DNA of 64,000 nucleotides. Origin: Apus apus. Taxonomy: Eukaryota; Chordata; Aves; Apodiformes; Apodidae. The position numbers and the translations under genes are program-made. The notes beneath the pieces were generated by a model. That model was not told the DNA's origin and did not search any database. It was given only the letters and a program-made list of their open reading frames with translations. Below are positions 8,633 to 18,685 of the stretch, piece by piece; positions within the stretch are counted from its first letter, which is position 1, and the number at the start of each line of letters is the position of its first letter. The DNA lies in contig NC_067304.1 in the NCBI RefSeq assembly GCF_020740795.1, positions 5,198,056 through 5,262,055 of the forward strand. Reading direction: 5' to 3'.

Positions 8633-11600
8633 GTGAGGAGAGGGGCCCTGGCTCCCCGCAGCCCAGCGGGGGAGCTGAGGGAGGGAGGAGGGAAGGGGCT
8701 CGTCCTGTCCTCCCGGAGGGGGCTGCGGGAGGAGGGGGGGAAGCTCCCGGGGCCCGGAGCTCCCGGGCCCGAAGCTCCCGAGGCCCGAAGCTCCCGGGCC
8801 CGAAGCTCTCGAGGCCCGAAGCTCCGGGGCCCGAAGCTCCGGGGCCCGACGCTCCCGGGGCCCGACGCTCCCGGGGCCCGAAGCTCTCGAGGCCCGAAGC
8901 TCCGGGGCCCGAAGCTCCCGGGCTCGAAGCTCCCGGGCCCGAAGCTCTCGAGGCCCGAAGCTCCCGGGCCCGCTCGGGGCGGCGCTGGGGAGGGAAGGGT
9001 CTCGGGGCGGCGGGTCCGGTGGGGCCGGGAGGCGGGGGGGGGGCTGGCCCCGAGCCCCGGTTTGGGGGTTACGTTTTCTTTTTTTGTGGCTTGGTGAACC
9101 TCCAAGCGATGAGGCTGTCTCTAACGGGTGTCGTCCGAGAGGGGAAGGCCTCTCGCGTGTAAGTCTTGTGGAAAACTGGGCGGATCTGGCCCTCGTGCCC
9201 GGGTTGCGAGGTCTTGAGCGCGGTCCTGGTGCCCCGGAGGGTTTCACACCTTCAGCGTTAACCGCACCTCGAAATGCCCCAGGGTCTGCGGGTCTCGGGT
9301 GCCTGGGGTAGCTGGTTCCAGGGCCCCCTTCGTGGTCTGCCTGGCTTTTTGCCTCGGGAAAGGAAATTAACCGCGTGGCCGCTGTTTGTTCTCCCTGCCG
9401 CAAGGTAAGGAAGCGCCTCAGCGCGGTGGGTGTGCGGCGCGCTCCGCCCGTGCTCGGCTGCGGGCGGAGAGGGGGACGGTGGAAAGCGCGAGGAAACGTG
9501 TTGTCTGGGTAGAGTGCTGAGGAAGAACTTGAGGAAACAAATAAGCGACCTGCAGTAGCGTAGAGTCGGACAGGGGGTGCGGTTGAAGTGTGAGTTAGCA
9601 AATTGAAAGGTGGTGAAACGCAAAGACGGCTCTGGCTCTTCAGGATGTCAGCGCTTTGATTTACTAAGGAGTTCTTGAAACCTTCTGAATTCGCCTCAGC
9701 GTTGCTTTTGCCTTCCCCTTGCCCCCCAGACGGGTGTCCAGCCCCCGATAGGCTGCAGTACGCGGAGCCCGAGGAGGGGGTGAGCACCGGGCAGAGCTTT
9801 CCCGTCGGAAGCACCGTGTCCTACGTCTGCCGACCAGGCTACATGAGGATCTTCGGGAAATCAGCAACTCTTACATGTGGGGAAGACTTGCAGTGGTCAC
9901 CCATAGAGCAGTTCTGCACGGGTAACGTGTGCCTGAGCTCCTTTGCCTTTGACATTTAACAAGTTAATTGTTTTTCGAGTGGGAATTAGTCTTCTGTAAT
10001 TTTTTTAAGCAAAGCTTGGAAAATGCAAATGACTGTAGGAGCAATATATGCCAAAGACTGAGCCTTTGTGCGTGACTACAAAGATGTTGATTGTTTTTCT
10101 TTTCTTTCCCCTTTTCCCCAGAGAGAAAATGTAATCATCCAGGAGAATTAGAACATGGTTTTATTACTGTAACAGATCTTACATTTGGTTCAAAAGCTAC
10201 TTTTTCTTGTCAAAGAGGGTAAGTATTTTGGTGAAGTGACTGAATCCTTTTTCACTTTCTTCTGAATTAGACCAGATTTGAACCAAACTGAAACTTTCTT
10301 ATGCAGGTTCCATTCAAGTTCTGACTTGAAATGTCTTCTCCTGAATTACACCTGCAGAATTAAAATCACAGCTAATTTTTATTTAATTCCCTGCTTTTAC
10401 TTTCTGTTCACATCAACCAAGGCTTAAGCTTTTTAGTGAGATTCTGCCGAGTGAAAACGAGTGTTACCTTTAATAACTTTTTTTAATGCTTCTCTGTCAG
10501 AGAGAATAAATATATATATGTCACCCTTCATTATTATTTTGAATAATGGCCCACCTGCCTGTATATAGCAAATTAGCTCAAAAGCACTGACCTTCTACAC
10601 AGTTTTTTTCCTCTTTTTGCTTTTAACAACTTATTTTTCAGTGTTAGTAACTTCAGGGCTTTAGTATTAGAGGGAACATGTATTAGAATGGTGAGACTTC
10701 CATCACTTCCTGTAGTGATGTCTCAGTTGCTTCTCTTTTGTTTTCAAAGCTGAGACTGTCAGCATAATAAAAAAAAAATAATTAAAATGCCATTACCATT
10801 AAAACAAAAACTGGGTGTGTCATGTCCTCATATTCACAAAACACAATGATACAAAGTTTCTAGCTGCTTGTTGGAGAAACAAGAAATTTCTCTAAGTTTC
10901 ACCTCTTTAACGGTTCTTTCTTGTCTAGGTTCAGATTAATTGGAACTAGTGAAATTTCCTGTGTAGTTAAGAATAAAGGTGTTGACTGGGATAAAGATCT
11001 TCCTTTCTGTGAAAGTAAGTAAATGACTGTGTTTAAGTTTAGATTGAGATGGTGATAGTTTGTTTACAAAGAGCTGTGCCATGAGCTTTCCAGTTTTGTT
11101 TTGTTTATTTTAAACTAGTGGGGATGTGCCTGAGGAATGAGCACTGAAAAATACCAGTTATTGTGGTAATTGGCTCATATTATTTAAAGTCAGTGTTGTC
11201 TTGGGATTGAGACTCCCTGCAATAAATGGCCTTTGGTAGCTCTGGGGTATAACTGTAGCTTGTCTTAGGAATAACTACATGGCAGATTTTAAATTAAATT
11301 CTTTGAAAATCAAGGCTCGCCATCTCTGAGACAAAAAAGGTAACAGCAAAATCCTGTTGACTAATTGGTGTGGTTTATTTCTAGGAATTCCTTGTGGGCC
11401 ACCTCCAGACATACCCCACGGGCACTACACACCAGCAGCCGACTATGTGTATGAGACAGCAGTGACCTACACCTGTGATCAGGTGCCAAAAGGCTCAGAT
11501 CCCTTCTCCCTGATTGGCTCAGCTACTATTTTCTGCACTTCTGATGAACACTTAAATGGAATTTGGAGTGAACCTCTTCCAGAATGTAAAGGTTGTTGGC

Positions 11601-14600
11601 ATTTTTAATGGACTTCTTTATTATAGCCTCTGTGACTCCAAAACGTCAAGGTCTGTCCCATTTTTTGGAAGGAGACAGGAGGGTTGGGGCTGGGAAAGGA
11701 GCTCCCTCTAGAAAAGAAGAAAAATCCTCTGGTACTAGATTTGGTATAGTTCCAGTGGAGATCAGATCCACTGTGTTATGGATATTGATCAGGACACAGA
11801 ATGTGACTAGCATTTTAAGTTAAAACTTCAAAAATCTGTATGTTGGGAAAAGTGACACAGTGGAGGAACTGAAAGACCATAAAACCTGAGCAGCTGAAGA
11901 AAAATTGTGTGAACTGCAAGAACATGGAAGGTAGATGATAAGTGGTAAGGAGATAATGAAGAACACTTTATCTAAACACTGCTACTATGAAGGGCAGAAA
12001 TAAGTGCAAAGCCCAGCAAGCAGCATGTCTTGCTTTGCAGATGGAGGGAGGGCTACCAGGTGCTTGCATCTTGTTACTTGAGCCCTAAGCAGTGTCACTT
12101 TGTTGTCTGAAATTCTGCCACTGTACAGGAGTATGTCCTTTGGAAGTGGAACATGATTATATCAATTACTACAGTTTCTTATTTATCCATGTACTGATAC
12201 ACCTCAACAGTTCAAGCCCAGGACCTTCTCTTTCAAGAGAAGAACCTGTTCACCAAACCCCTCCAAAACAATTTGAGCAATTAGATAAGGATGCTGTGTC
12301 TGTTGCAAAGAGACTGTTAACAAATGTTTCAGAGCTGTTTTTCTTTTAACTCTTTCAGTGGTCAAATGTGATAACCCAAAAGTTGAAAATGGAAAAAAAG
12401 TGTCTGGTTTTGGACCTTCCTACAGCTACAGGGACTCAGTCAGGTTTGAGTGTGATCCAGGGTTTTTCATGAACGGGTTGAACATCATTACCTGTGGAGA
12501 AGATAACACCTGGTCTCCTGCAAAACCAACTTGTGAGAGAAGTAAGCCTTTAAATAAGAAAATAACTTTCTCTTGTATGTCGAGAATGTTGTAAATCTGT
12601 CTTAGGTAAATTTTTAAATCATAGCACAGTCGTTGGAAATCAGAAGCTAAGGAGTTGATACGGAGCCTCATCAACCATTTCAAGCGTTAGAGTGACTCTC
12701 AACTCCAAAGACTTTTCAGATGGCAGTAGGTTGCCCAGGGAGGTTGTTGATCGCCCCTCCCTGGAGGTGTTCAAGGCCAGGTTGAATGAGGCTTGTGCAG
12801 CCTGGTCTGGTGGGAGGTGTCCCTGCTCGTAGAGGGAGGTTGGAACCTGATGATCTTCAAGGTCCCTTCCAACCTTAACCATTCTGATGGTGTGAGTTGA
12901 GTTACAGATGTGCATGTAGGAGTTGTGTGGATATACTGCACCAGGGTGTTTGTTCTAGTGGTTCTGCATGTAAATAGAGGAGAAAAGATATGCTTCTGAA
13001 TTCTGATAAAAAGAACTAGGAGTGTCCACAATGAGGAAACCGACAGCATCCATCTAGAGGAATCAAAATAATTACAGAGTCTGCTTAAGTGTTCCCTAAT
13101 GAGTGAGCTGGATGGAGCACCTGGAAATTATTCTAGACCTTACAACAATAAATAATTTCTTAGCTGCCACACAGTAAGATCCTATTACCTCAATGCCTGT
13201 AGTGGTATTTCTTTTAAGGCTCATAAAGGAAACGTTTATACTTAAAATTGTGGTAAAGTTAACTGTTCAGATATGCTGATCTCTTTTTCTCATACAAAAG
13301 TAATTATATTTGTGGAGTGAGTTAATGAATTATGAAACATTTAAAGTTTATTATCACTAAACTTACTTTTAAATTAATTGATTAGTTACTGAAGATCGAT
13401 GTGGTGCCCCGAAGATCACAGCTGGGACAGTGATGCCAGCTCAGTCTGTGTATGGAAGAGGAGAATCTGTTCAGGTCAAGTGCATTGCTGGCTGCACTTT
13501 CCCTGATGGCACTGGGGAGATGACAGCAACTTGTCAAGGACAGAATACATGGAGTTATTTAAAAAACTGTACATGTGAGTAAAACTGACAATTGGCAAAA
13601 TCAAGGGCAGAGGGACAGCTCCTTGAGTCTGCTTCATGTGCCACCTCCGTGCTTGGCCTTTATTTCCTTAATTTTTTTCTCCTCTCTTTCCAGGTGGGCC
13701 TGTGAGCTCTGGTTTCACTCCACACATAGATTTTGGTAGAGTAGTTGATGGACAAAAACCTTCATATTCTGTTGGGGATTTTATTAAAATTGAATGTTAT
13801 GCAGGCTACACGTTACATGGTGAAGCTCAAATTCAGTATGTTGGAGAAGACCACTGGGTTCCTGGAGTGCCAACCTGCCATTTAAGTAAGTACCAACTGA
13901 ATGAAAAGACATAGGACCTTCTTTTGTATTCAGGAGAAGTCATTCAATGCAAAGTTCTTTATTTTGATGTAAGAAATACAGGTTTTGGTAACATCAATTT
14001 AAAAATAGGGATATTTAAAGTTAAATAAATGTTAGGATATTAACTGGCCTGTGTTGATAGTACTGCTTGATTAATTTGAAATGACTTTGTGAATATTTTT
14101 TATAATGTTTGTATAGAAAGCATTTATGATCCTCTGGTAATACTGTTTCCCTCTGGTTTTAGGTGCTTATGTTATTGCCATCATCTGTGGTAAGTATCTT
14201 ATCAAACCTGAATGAGACAAGATGTGGATTTCATTTCTTTAATGTAGAATTGATACTCTGGTCATCATGACATAACATGATTTTGGAGTTTTGGTTACTG
14301 TAAAAATGCTTGTCTGCTCCTAAAGCTGCATATTTCAAGAAAAGATTGCTTAGCAATTATAGGTTACATTATTGATAAATATTTACTTTTTCATGTTAAA
14401 TATTTACTTTTTCACTGTATGTGATGCATTAGATTTCAAAGGCAGAATTCCACAATTTGGTCACTTTCAGAAACACTTCAGAGCTTGTTTTTGCTTGAAG
14501 CTTGAATGAATTAACTGTGCCAGTAATCTTACCACTTCCTTATAAACTTGTAAAAAGTCGTATGGGGATGTTGATACACCTCTTTTAATGGTACTTGGGC

Positions 14601-17600
14601 TGGTGGGGTGGTAAAGTCTTGATGGTCACTGTTCTTGAGCTGAACTATCTTTAAAAGTCTTGAGTAAAGCATCAAGTACATATTTATGAAATAAGCCATG
14701 CAAATTTTAAAGGGTTTTTTTGGGGGAGGAAAGGTTGTATGGGACTGTGGATTCAGACTGTGCTATTTCTGCTACAAATTTGAGGCTTTTTTTGTAGAGC
14801 TAGAGGTGGTCTTTATCACTCTAAGGCTTTTTAAAAATTCTTCTTAAAGTGATTGTGGCAGTTGTGGTGTTCCTGGCAGCCTTCTGGGCCTATAAGAAAT
14901 TCTTTTCACAAAATGGGTGAGTAAGCCTACTTTATTATTATTATTATTATTATGACAAAGTTCTACATGACTGAGCAAAAGCAGTGCTAACATGTATGCG
15001 AGTTTCTTGAGCTTTATCTGCCCTTTCTTTTTCAAATGCCTGATGGTTACATGTGAGCTTGTCAGAGCTGAAGTACCTAACAACCTGTTTGACTTCTTGT
15101 GTCTGCTGTTTGGATAAGCTGCTAATTAACTTGCACTCATTTCAAAGAAGGGATAACCCCTGTTTCTAGGCTTCCATTTGGCATAGTTCACTAGCTGAGG
15201 GAAGTGTTGTTTGCATCTGCTCTAAGAACATGCCAGTTTACCTCTTAAAACCAGTGGTGGTGTGAGCTTGTGGTGCTTTGTTGCTTGGATATGCTCTGGC
15301 ATCACTAGATCTCACAGGCTTTAAGATCCAGAGTGGTTTACATGACCTTGGAAGCCTTGGAGGTGACCTAAGGAGCTTCCTCTGCATAAGATGCACCACT
15401 GGCAGTGGGGGTAACTGGACCATCACTTAAGTCTTGTGTTTAGGATGTGCAGCACCTTGGATAAAATAACATGGGCTTAGTTACAAGGAAGATATGAAAA
15501 GATGGATGTCAAGACATGTTCCTCTGCTGCTTGAAAAAGCTGATGGTCAGCTTGGCTGCTGGGATGTTTCATGTGTGGATCTACTGAAGTTTTTTCTCCT
15601 GCAGCAGCAATGATAGGTGTCCCTATGTTAAAGACTTGCAAAATCAACTCTAAAATACTGGATGCATAAGTAGTAGTGGTCTGGTTTTAATAAGATGTGT
15701 AGAGCCTTTTGAACTTGATTTTCTCAACAATTCATTGCTGTGTGTGCTTTCTCATGGATGGGTGGCAGGAGATTTAAATGGCTCTTTGCTCCTTGCTTCT
15801 TGCAATGATGTTGTATTTTGTCTTCTTGATAGAAGCCTATTTTGTTGGAGAAATAGTTTGTAACATAGAAAATACTGGAAATTCAGAGTAAGTCAGGTGG
15901 TACACATAGCATGGTTTGATAAGCAGCTCATCACAACTAAATTACCTTTTCACAAAATCTGTTGGAATTCACCTGGGGTATGTGAAGCAAAGGAAGGGAT
16001 GCTGTAAATAAAGCAAATCAGGGGAAATATTCCTGTGATTCATACTTGTAATGAAGTACACACAGTCCCACTTGGGAAAACCCTGGAGTTAGCTTATACC
16101 CAGGGAGGCTTTAGGCTTAGTATCTTCCATATAGGCAGTAAAGTGTTGTTACAAAGACCTGAGTGGCTCTGTAAGCAGAGTGGCTGTGTACCTGTGTGCT
16201 GCAAAGTAACTCAGTGCTTTGGAGCAATCCCTTTTCATCTGTGACTTGGATAATCTGCAGTCTGGATGGTCCAAGGAGGCGTATGTGGGAGTTAGAAAGT
16301 GCTGTCCTAGTACTTTTGCTTTTGTCTGTGGAGGGTGTAGGAAGGAGGAGGGATCTAAAGCAACATAACTGAAAATTATAGGATGTTGTATTCCTGAGAA
16401 TTTTACAACATGAAAAGTCTTAATGTGCCCAGTGCTTAAGCTTCCTGGCTGTGAACATCTGACTATTAAACCTCTTTCTTGTCTGAGAAACCTCATCTAA
16501 TCTCCTTTTATTAAGGCCTAGATCTCCCTCTTTAGTTTTCTGAGTTTCTGATACAGTTGAACCTCTGTGAACTGTTGTGCTGCCAGTGCCTCATACTTGC
16601 TGGTTTGTAGTCTTCAAATTGCAGCAAAAAATCTGTTCTTGCCCTTTCTTTCTTGTGTGTTTAATCTGCCAGTTTATAGGACATTCAATTAGAACTTTTT
16701 CCCCTTCTGCTGTTCAGCTCATACACAGTTGATGAGAGTTGCAAGGAAACATGTATTTTAAAAACTAATGTACCAGCTGAGATGGAAGAAACTGCACACA
16801 TGAATTAATTGAATCTTAACAAGGTATACAACTTTCCACTTCATTTGGACTTTTGCAACTGAGCTTAAATGTCTTTTTTTTAATTACTATTATGGTTCAC
16901 TTAGAATTTCAGAAGTGTAAAACCTGGCTAACTGAGAATCTCAGTTTCCTGTAGGAGAGACTATTTTGGGATGATAGGACATATTCCATAAAGAATTGTC
17001 AGTCAGTGTCACAAATGATGTCTCCCAGTGGTTGCCCTGTTACATATCTTGGCTTGTTGTTAAAGGATGTGGAATATATTTTTCTCTAAAAATAGAAACT
17101 GTGGATGTTCTCAGTAAAACACTTGCACCTCTTTCAGTCAGGTGAAATGGATTCCAGTGGTGTGTTACTTTTGTTAGGGTCAACATAGGAGTTTGTTTGG
17201 AACTGATTTCCTCTTCTGTGTTTTCACATAGTGCTTAGCCCAGTACTCGGGTGCGTTGATGGCAGCAACAGTTGCTCCTGCACTTCTGTAGGGTCAAATT
17301 AGCTCTTTCAAAAACCTCACTTTTCAAACCTTGTTACAACAGGACAGATTTAAGGCCAGACAGCTTAGTTTACCTGTTCCTTGCCAGCATTTTGTCTTAA
17401 CAATTAAAGTTTGCACTACAAATACTTTTGTAAACTCTTCCTTATCTTCACTTGTGTTGCTCTTCACCATTACACAAACTCTGAAAAGGTAATGGATGAA
17501 ACTTGGTCTCTTATCCTGGCTTAATGCAAAGGTCTTTCCAAATGCATGGTCTTTTTTTAAAGAGCAAGTGAATTGTCAGTCTTTTTTTATAAGTTTGAGA

Positions 17601-18506
17601 TGGCATATAGAAAAACTAAGCTTGGAGTTAGTTCCAGAATAATGTATGGATTAAGGAATATCATCTTTACCTCTGAAGTAAGATGTTTCTGAGTGAAATA
17701 GGATTAGTTTGGCTTATTTCTGGAGAGAGGAAAAAGAAATCAAGAGAGAGACTAGAACAGAGTTCTTATTTCAAATCTTTTGCACAGGACAATGATAAAG
17801 AAATGAATAGCCTGGTATGTGTGCACACTATTAACTGCTGCATTTTTCCTACAGTAGCTGGAATTCCATAGAGACTTAGAGGAATAGTGCAGAGGTTTGA
17901 TGTGGGGTTTCTTCTGTAAAGCAAAACGGGAGTTACTCAGGAACTTGAAAACACACAGATATGGATGTAATAATGAATTTTAATGCTCATCTGTTTAACT
18001 GCTGTAAATCTGCTAATAATGGATTGCAAAGTCATTTCTCACAAATGAATATTCAGCTTCTGCTTATAAAATATGTGCTAAACAACATGCTGTATGTAAA
18101 ATAAATTTATATGGGATGCTTCTGATGTAGTCTCCAAATTAGCTAGGAATCCTGTAACCCTTCTGTCTGATCTCAGTTTCTGATAATGCTTGGGCACGTG
18201 CCATTCATTACTTTAAAAGATCTATTTGGATCAAATGCTTTTCTGCTCTGTGGTCATTCTTAGCAGTTCAATGGATGAAATGAAGGAAAAGTCTCCTTAG
18301 TCTGGGAGTTGCTTAGTAAGAAGAGGACAAATAATGGTTTAGTTTCATGACTTTACCTGTTGATTTAATGATAAAACTAAGGATGTGCTTTCAGTATAAA
18401 TGTAAAAGCCGTTTAAATGTAAAATCTCTGATTTGACTTGTTTTTTTGTTTTAGGAAACATGACAGCACTCCCTGTACTGCCGAATATAAGATCTGTAAA
18501 GCATGA
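8545..18506 (+). CDS. CD46: CD46-like complement regulator, six SCRs, TM, two alternative tails
   Basis: A complete RCA membrane protein. Exons: 8545-8632 (signal peptide), 9730-9921 (SCR1), 10122-10218 plus 10929-11014 (split SCR2), 11385-11591 (SCR3), 12359-12541 (SCR4), 13386-13574 (SCR5), 13694-13885 (SCR6), 14163-14189 and 14850-14916 (transmembrane), then either 16718-16808 (stop; 472 residues) or 18455-18506 (stop; 459 residues). All phases agree. The SCR1 - split SCR2 - long SCR3 order is that of CD46 and CR1. CD46-type proteins bind C3b and C4b and act as cofactors for factor I on the cell's own surface. The pair of alternative tails, one of them with G-S-Y-T-V-D-E-S, argues for CD46 itself, probably the gene called Cremp/CREM in chicken. 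ATG 8545 was chosen for its strong GCCGCG-ATG-G context; ATG 8506 is in frame too. Odd points: SCR6 lacks its third cysteine and SCR5 has one extra. Confidence 0.85.
8633..9729 (+). other. intron 1 of the CD46-like gene
   Basis: Apart from the minisatellite, the first half continues the CpG island, and another CpG-rich patch lies near 9410-9490. No exon is seen. Long open frames here come from base composition. Confidence 0.65.
8740..8972. repeat. GC-rich minisatellite, ~15-bp unit, ~15 copies
   Basis: Tandem variants of a unit like GGGCCCGAAGCTCCC fill about 230 bp of intron 1 of the CD46-like gene. The unit length keeps all frames open, which creates long spurious Pro/Gly/Ser-rich open frames on both strands. 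Copies differ at a few positions (clustered variants CTCTCGAG, CTCCGGGG, CGACGCTC), showing higher-order duplication. Confidence 0.9.
9730..9921 (+). CDS. CD46: SCR1 exon
   Basis: A 192-bp phase 1-1 exon. [11 protein letters not shown] at the start, [17 protein letters not shown] in the middle, ending W-S-P-I-E-Q-F-C-T. Strongly similar by eye to the exon at 1432 of the upstream gene. Confidence 0.9.
10122..10218 (+). CDS. CD46: SCR2 first half-exon
   Basis: 97 bp, phase 1 to phase 2. [13 protein letters not shown] ... [12 protein letters not shown], donor gtaagt. Same split place as in mammalian CR1/CD46 SCR2. Confidence 0.88.
10219..10928 (+). other. 710-bp intron inside SCR2
   Basis: AT-rich intron between the two halves of SCR2. 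I see no repeat family or exon in it. Confidence 0.6.
10929..11014 (+). CDS. CD46: SCR2 second half-exon
   Basis: 86 bp, phase 2 to phase 1, the same length as the half-exon at 2545. [11 protein letters not shown] ... W-D-K-D-L-P-F-C-E, donor gtaagt. Confidence 0.88.
11385..11591 (+). CDS. CD46: SCR3 exon, long type
   Basis: A 207-bp phase 1-1 exon. [38 protein letters not shown], ending [11 protein letters not shown]. The long form with a charged insert after the second cysteine is the CR1/C4BPA/CD46 SCR3 type. Donor gttgtt is weaker than usual. Confidence 0.9.
11592..12358 (+). other. intron between SCR3 and SCR4
   Basis: 767 bp with two short open frames that have no SCR motifs. Nothing else recognised. 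Confidence 0.6.
12359..12541 (+). CDS. CD46: SCR4 exon
   Basis: 183 bp, phase 1-1. [30 protein letters not shown], ending [10 protein letters not shown]. Typical SCR with all four cysteines. Confidence 0.9.
12725..12892 (+). mobile_element. CR1 LINE 3' fragment
   Basis: Reads like the 3' end of the avian CR1 retrotransposon: TTGCCCAGGGAGGTTG..., CCCTGGAGGTGTTCAAGGCC and a terminal GGTCCCTTCCAACC...CATTCTGATGG. It is truncated at its 5' side as most copies are, and lies in the intron between SCR4 and SCR5 in the sense orientation. Confidence 0.85.
13386..13574 (+). CDS. CD46: SCR5 exon with an extra cysteine
   Basis: 189 bp, phase 1-1. [24 protein letters not shown], ending W-S-Y-L-K-N-C-T. 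The four canonical cysteines are present. A fifth (TGC 13493-13495) replaces the aromatic residue that usually follows the glycine after the second cysteine. Found by splice phase and motif. Confidence 0.85.
13694..13885 (+). CDS. CD46: SCR6 exon lacking its third cysteine
   Basis: 192 bp, phase 1-1. Its first cysteine is made at the splice junction (t|gt), followed by G-P-V-S-S-G-F-T-P. The second (I-K-I-E-C) and fourth (V-P-T-C) are present, but the third is tyrosine (TAT 13837-13839 in A-Q-I-Q-Y-V-G-E-D). The late tryptophan is kept. Membrane-proximal SCR. Confidence 0.85.
13886..14849 (+). other. introns flanking the first transmembrane exon
   Basis: AT-rich introns (13886-14162 and 14190-14849) around the 27-bp exon 14163-14189. 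No repeats or genes recognised. Confidence 0.6.
14163..14189 (+). CDS. CD46: first transmembrane exon
   Basis: A 27-bp phase 1-1 exon, S-A-Y-V-I-A-I-I-C, between ...ggttttag and gtaagt. It starts the membrane helix, which the next exon completes. A very short exon of this kind before the TM exon is usual in RCA genes. Confidence 0.75.
14850..14916 (+). CDS. CD46: main transmembrane exon
   Basis: 67 bp, phase 1 to phase 2. [14 protein letters not shown] followed by Y-K-K-F-F-S-Q-N, donor gtgagt. Helix plus cytoplasmic basic anchor. Phase 2 exit fits both tail exons. Confidence 0.88.
14930..14953. repeat. (TTA)n microsatellite
   Basis: About eight TTA units just after the transmembrane exon donor. 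Confidence 0.9.
14954..16717 (+). other. 1.8-kb intron before the first tail exon
   Basis: AT-rich intron sequence with only chance open frames. Confidence 0.55.
16718..16823 (+). CDS. CD46: alternative tail exon, CYT1-like, with in-frame stop
   Basis: Follows acceptor ...gctgttcag in phase 2. Encodes [13 protein letters not shown], then [17 protein letters not shown] and TAA at 16806-16808. A donor aag|gtatac follows 15 bases after the stop, so the exon can be spliced to 18455 or skipped. In human CD46 the optional exon likewise contains the stop, and its tail begins T-Y-L-T-D-E-T, which lines up with S-Y-T-V-D-E-S. Such tails carry sorting and signalling motifs. Confidence 0.8.
16824..18454 (+). 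other. intron between the two tail exons
   Basis: 1.6 kb, AT-rich, no further exon recognised. Confidence 0.55.
18455..18506 (+). CDS. CD46: last exon, CYT2-like alternative tail
   Basis: Acceptor ...ttgttttag; in phase 2 it encodes [17 protein letters not shown] and TGA at 18504-18506. Used as coding only if the exon at 16718 is skipped; otherwise it is 3'UTR. The A-E-Y recalls the A-E-Y of the human CYT2 tail. Confidence 0.78.
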
Positions 18507-18666
18507 ATGACCTTTTTTGGGGGTGGGAGAGAATTTGCAGTTGAATATATCTATCAGAAATGGAATATTATTGTACTTGCCTTGAGTTTCTGTAGATTAA
18601 TTATCTTGTTCTATGTCCTATACTACTGATTAACTGTCATAGGGAGTTTATTGATAGGATAAGAAT

Positions 18667-18685
18667 AATATATATATATATATAT
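18667..18685. repeat. (TA)n microsatellite
   Basis: About nine TA units in the 3'UTR of the CD46-like gene. Confidence 0.9.

Larger units (their letters stand above)
8380..8640 (+). promoter_or_regulatory. CpG-island promoter of the CD46-like gene
   Basis: A GC-rich, CpG-dense, TATA-less stretch with several GGGCGG/GGGGC boxes leads into the signal-peptide exon. Such islands drive broadly expressed genes, which fits CD46, a protein of most cells. The island continues into intron 1. Confidence 0.7.

Noticed and set aside
8372-9814. 480-codon open frame on the - strand (and 200-300-codon frames on both strands nearby)
   Set aside because: It runs antisense across the promoter, exon 1, minisatellite and SCR1 of a clear gene. 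Its Pro/Gly/Ser content comes from the GC-rich repeat with a unit length divisible by three.
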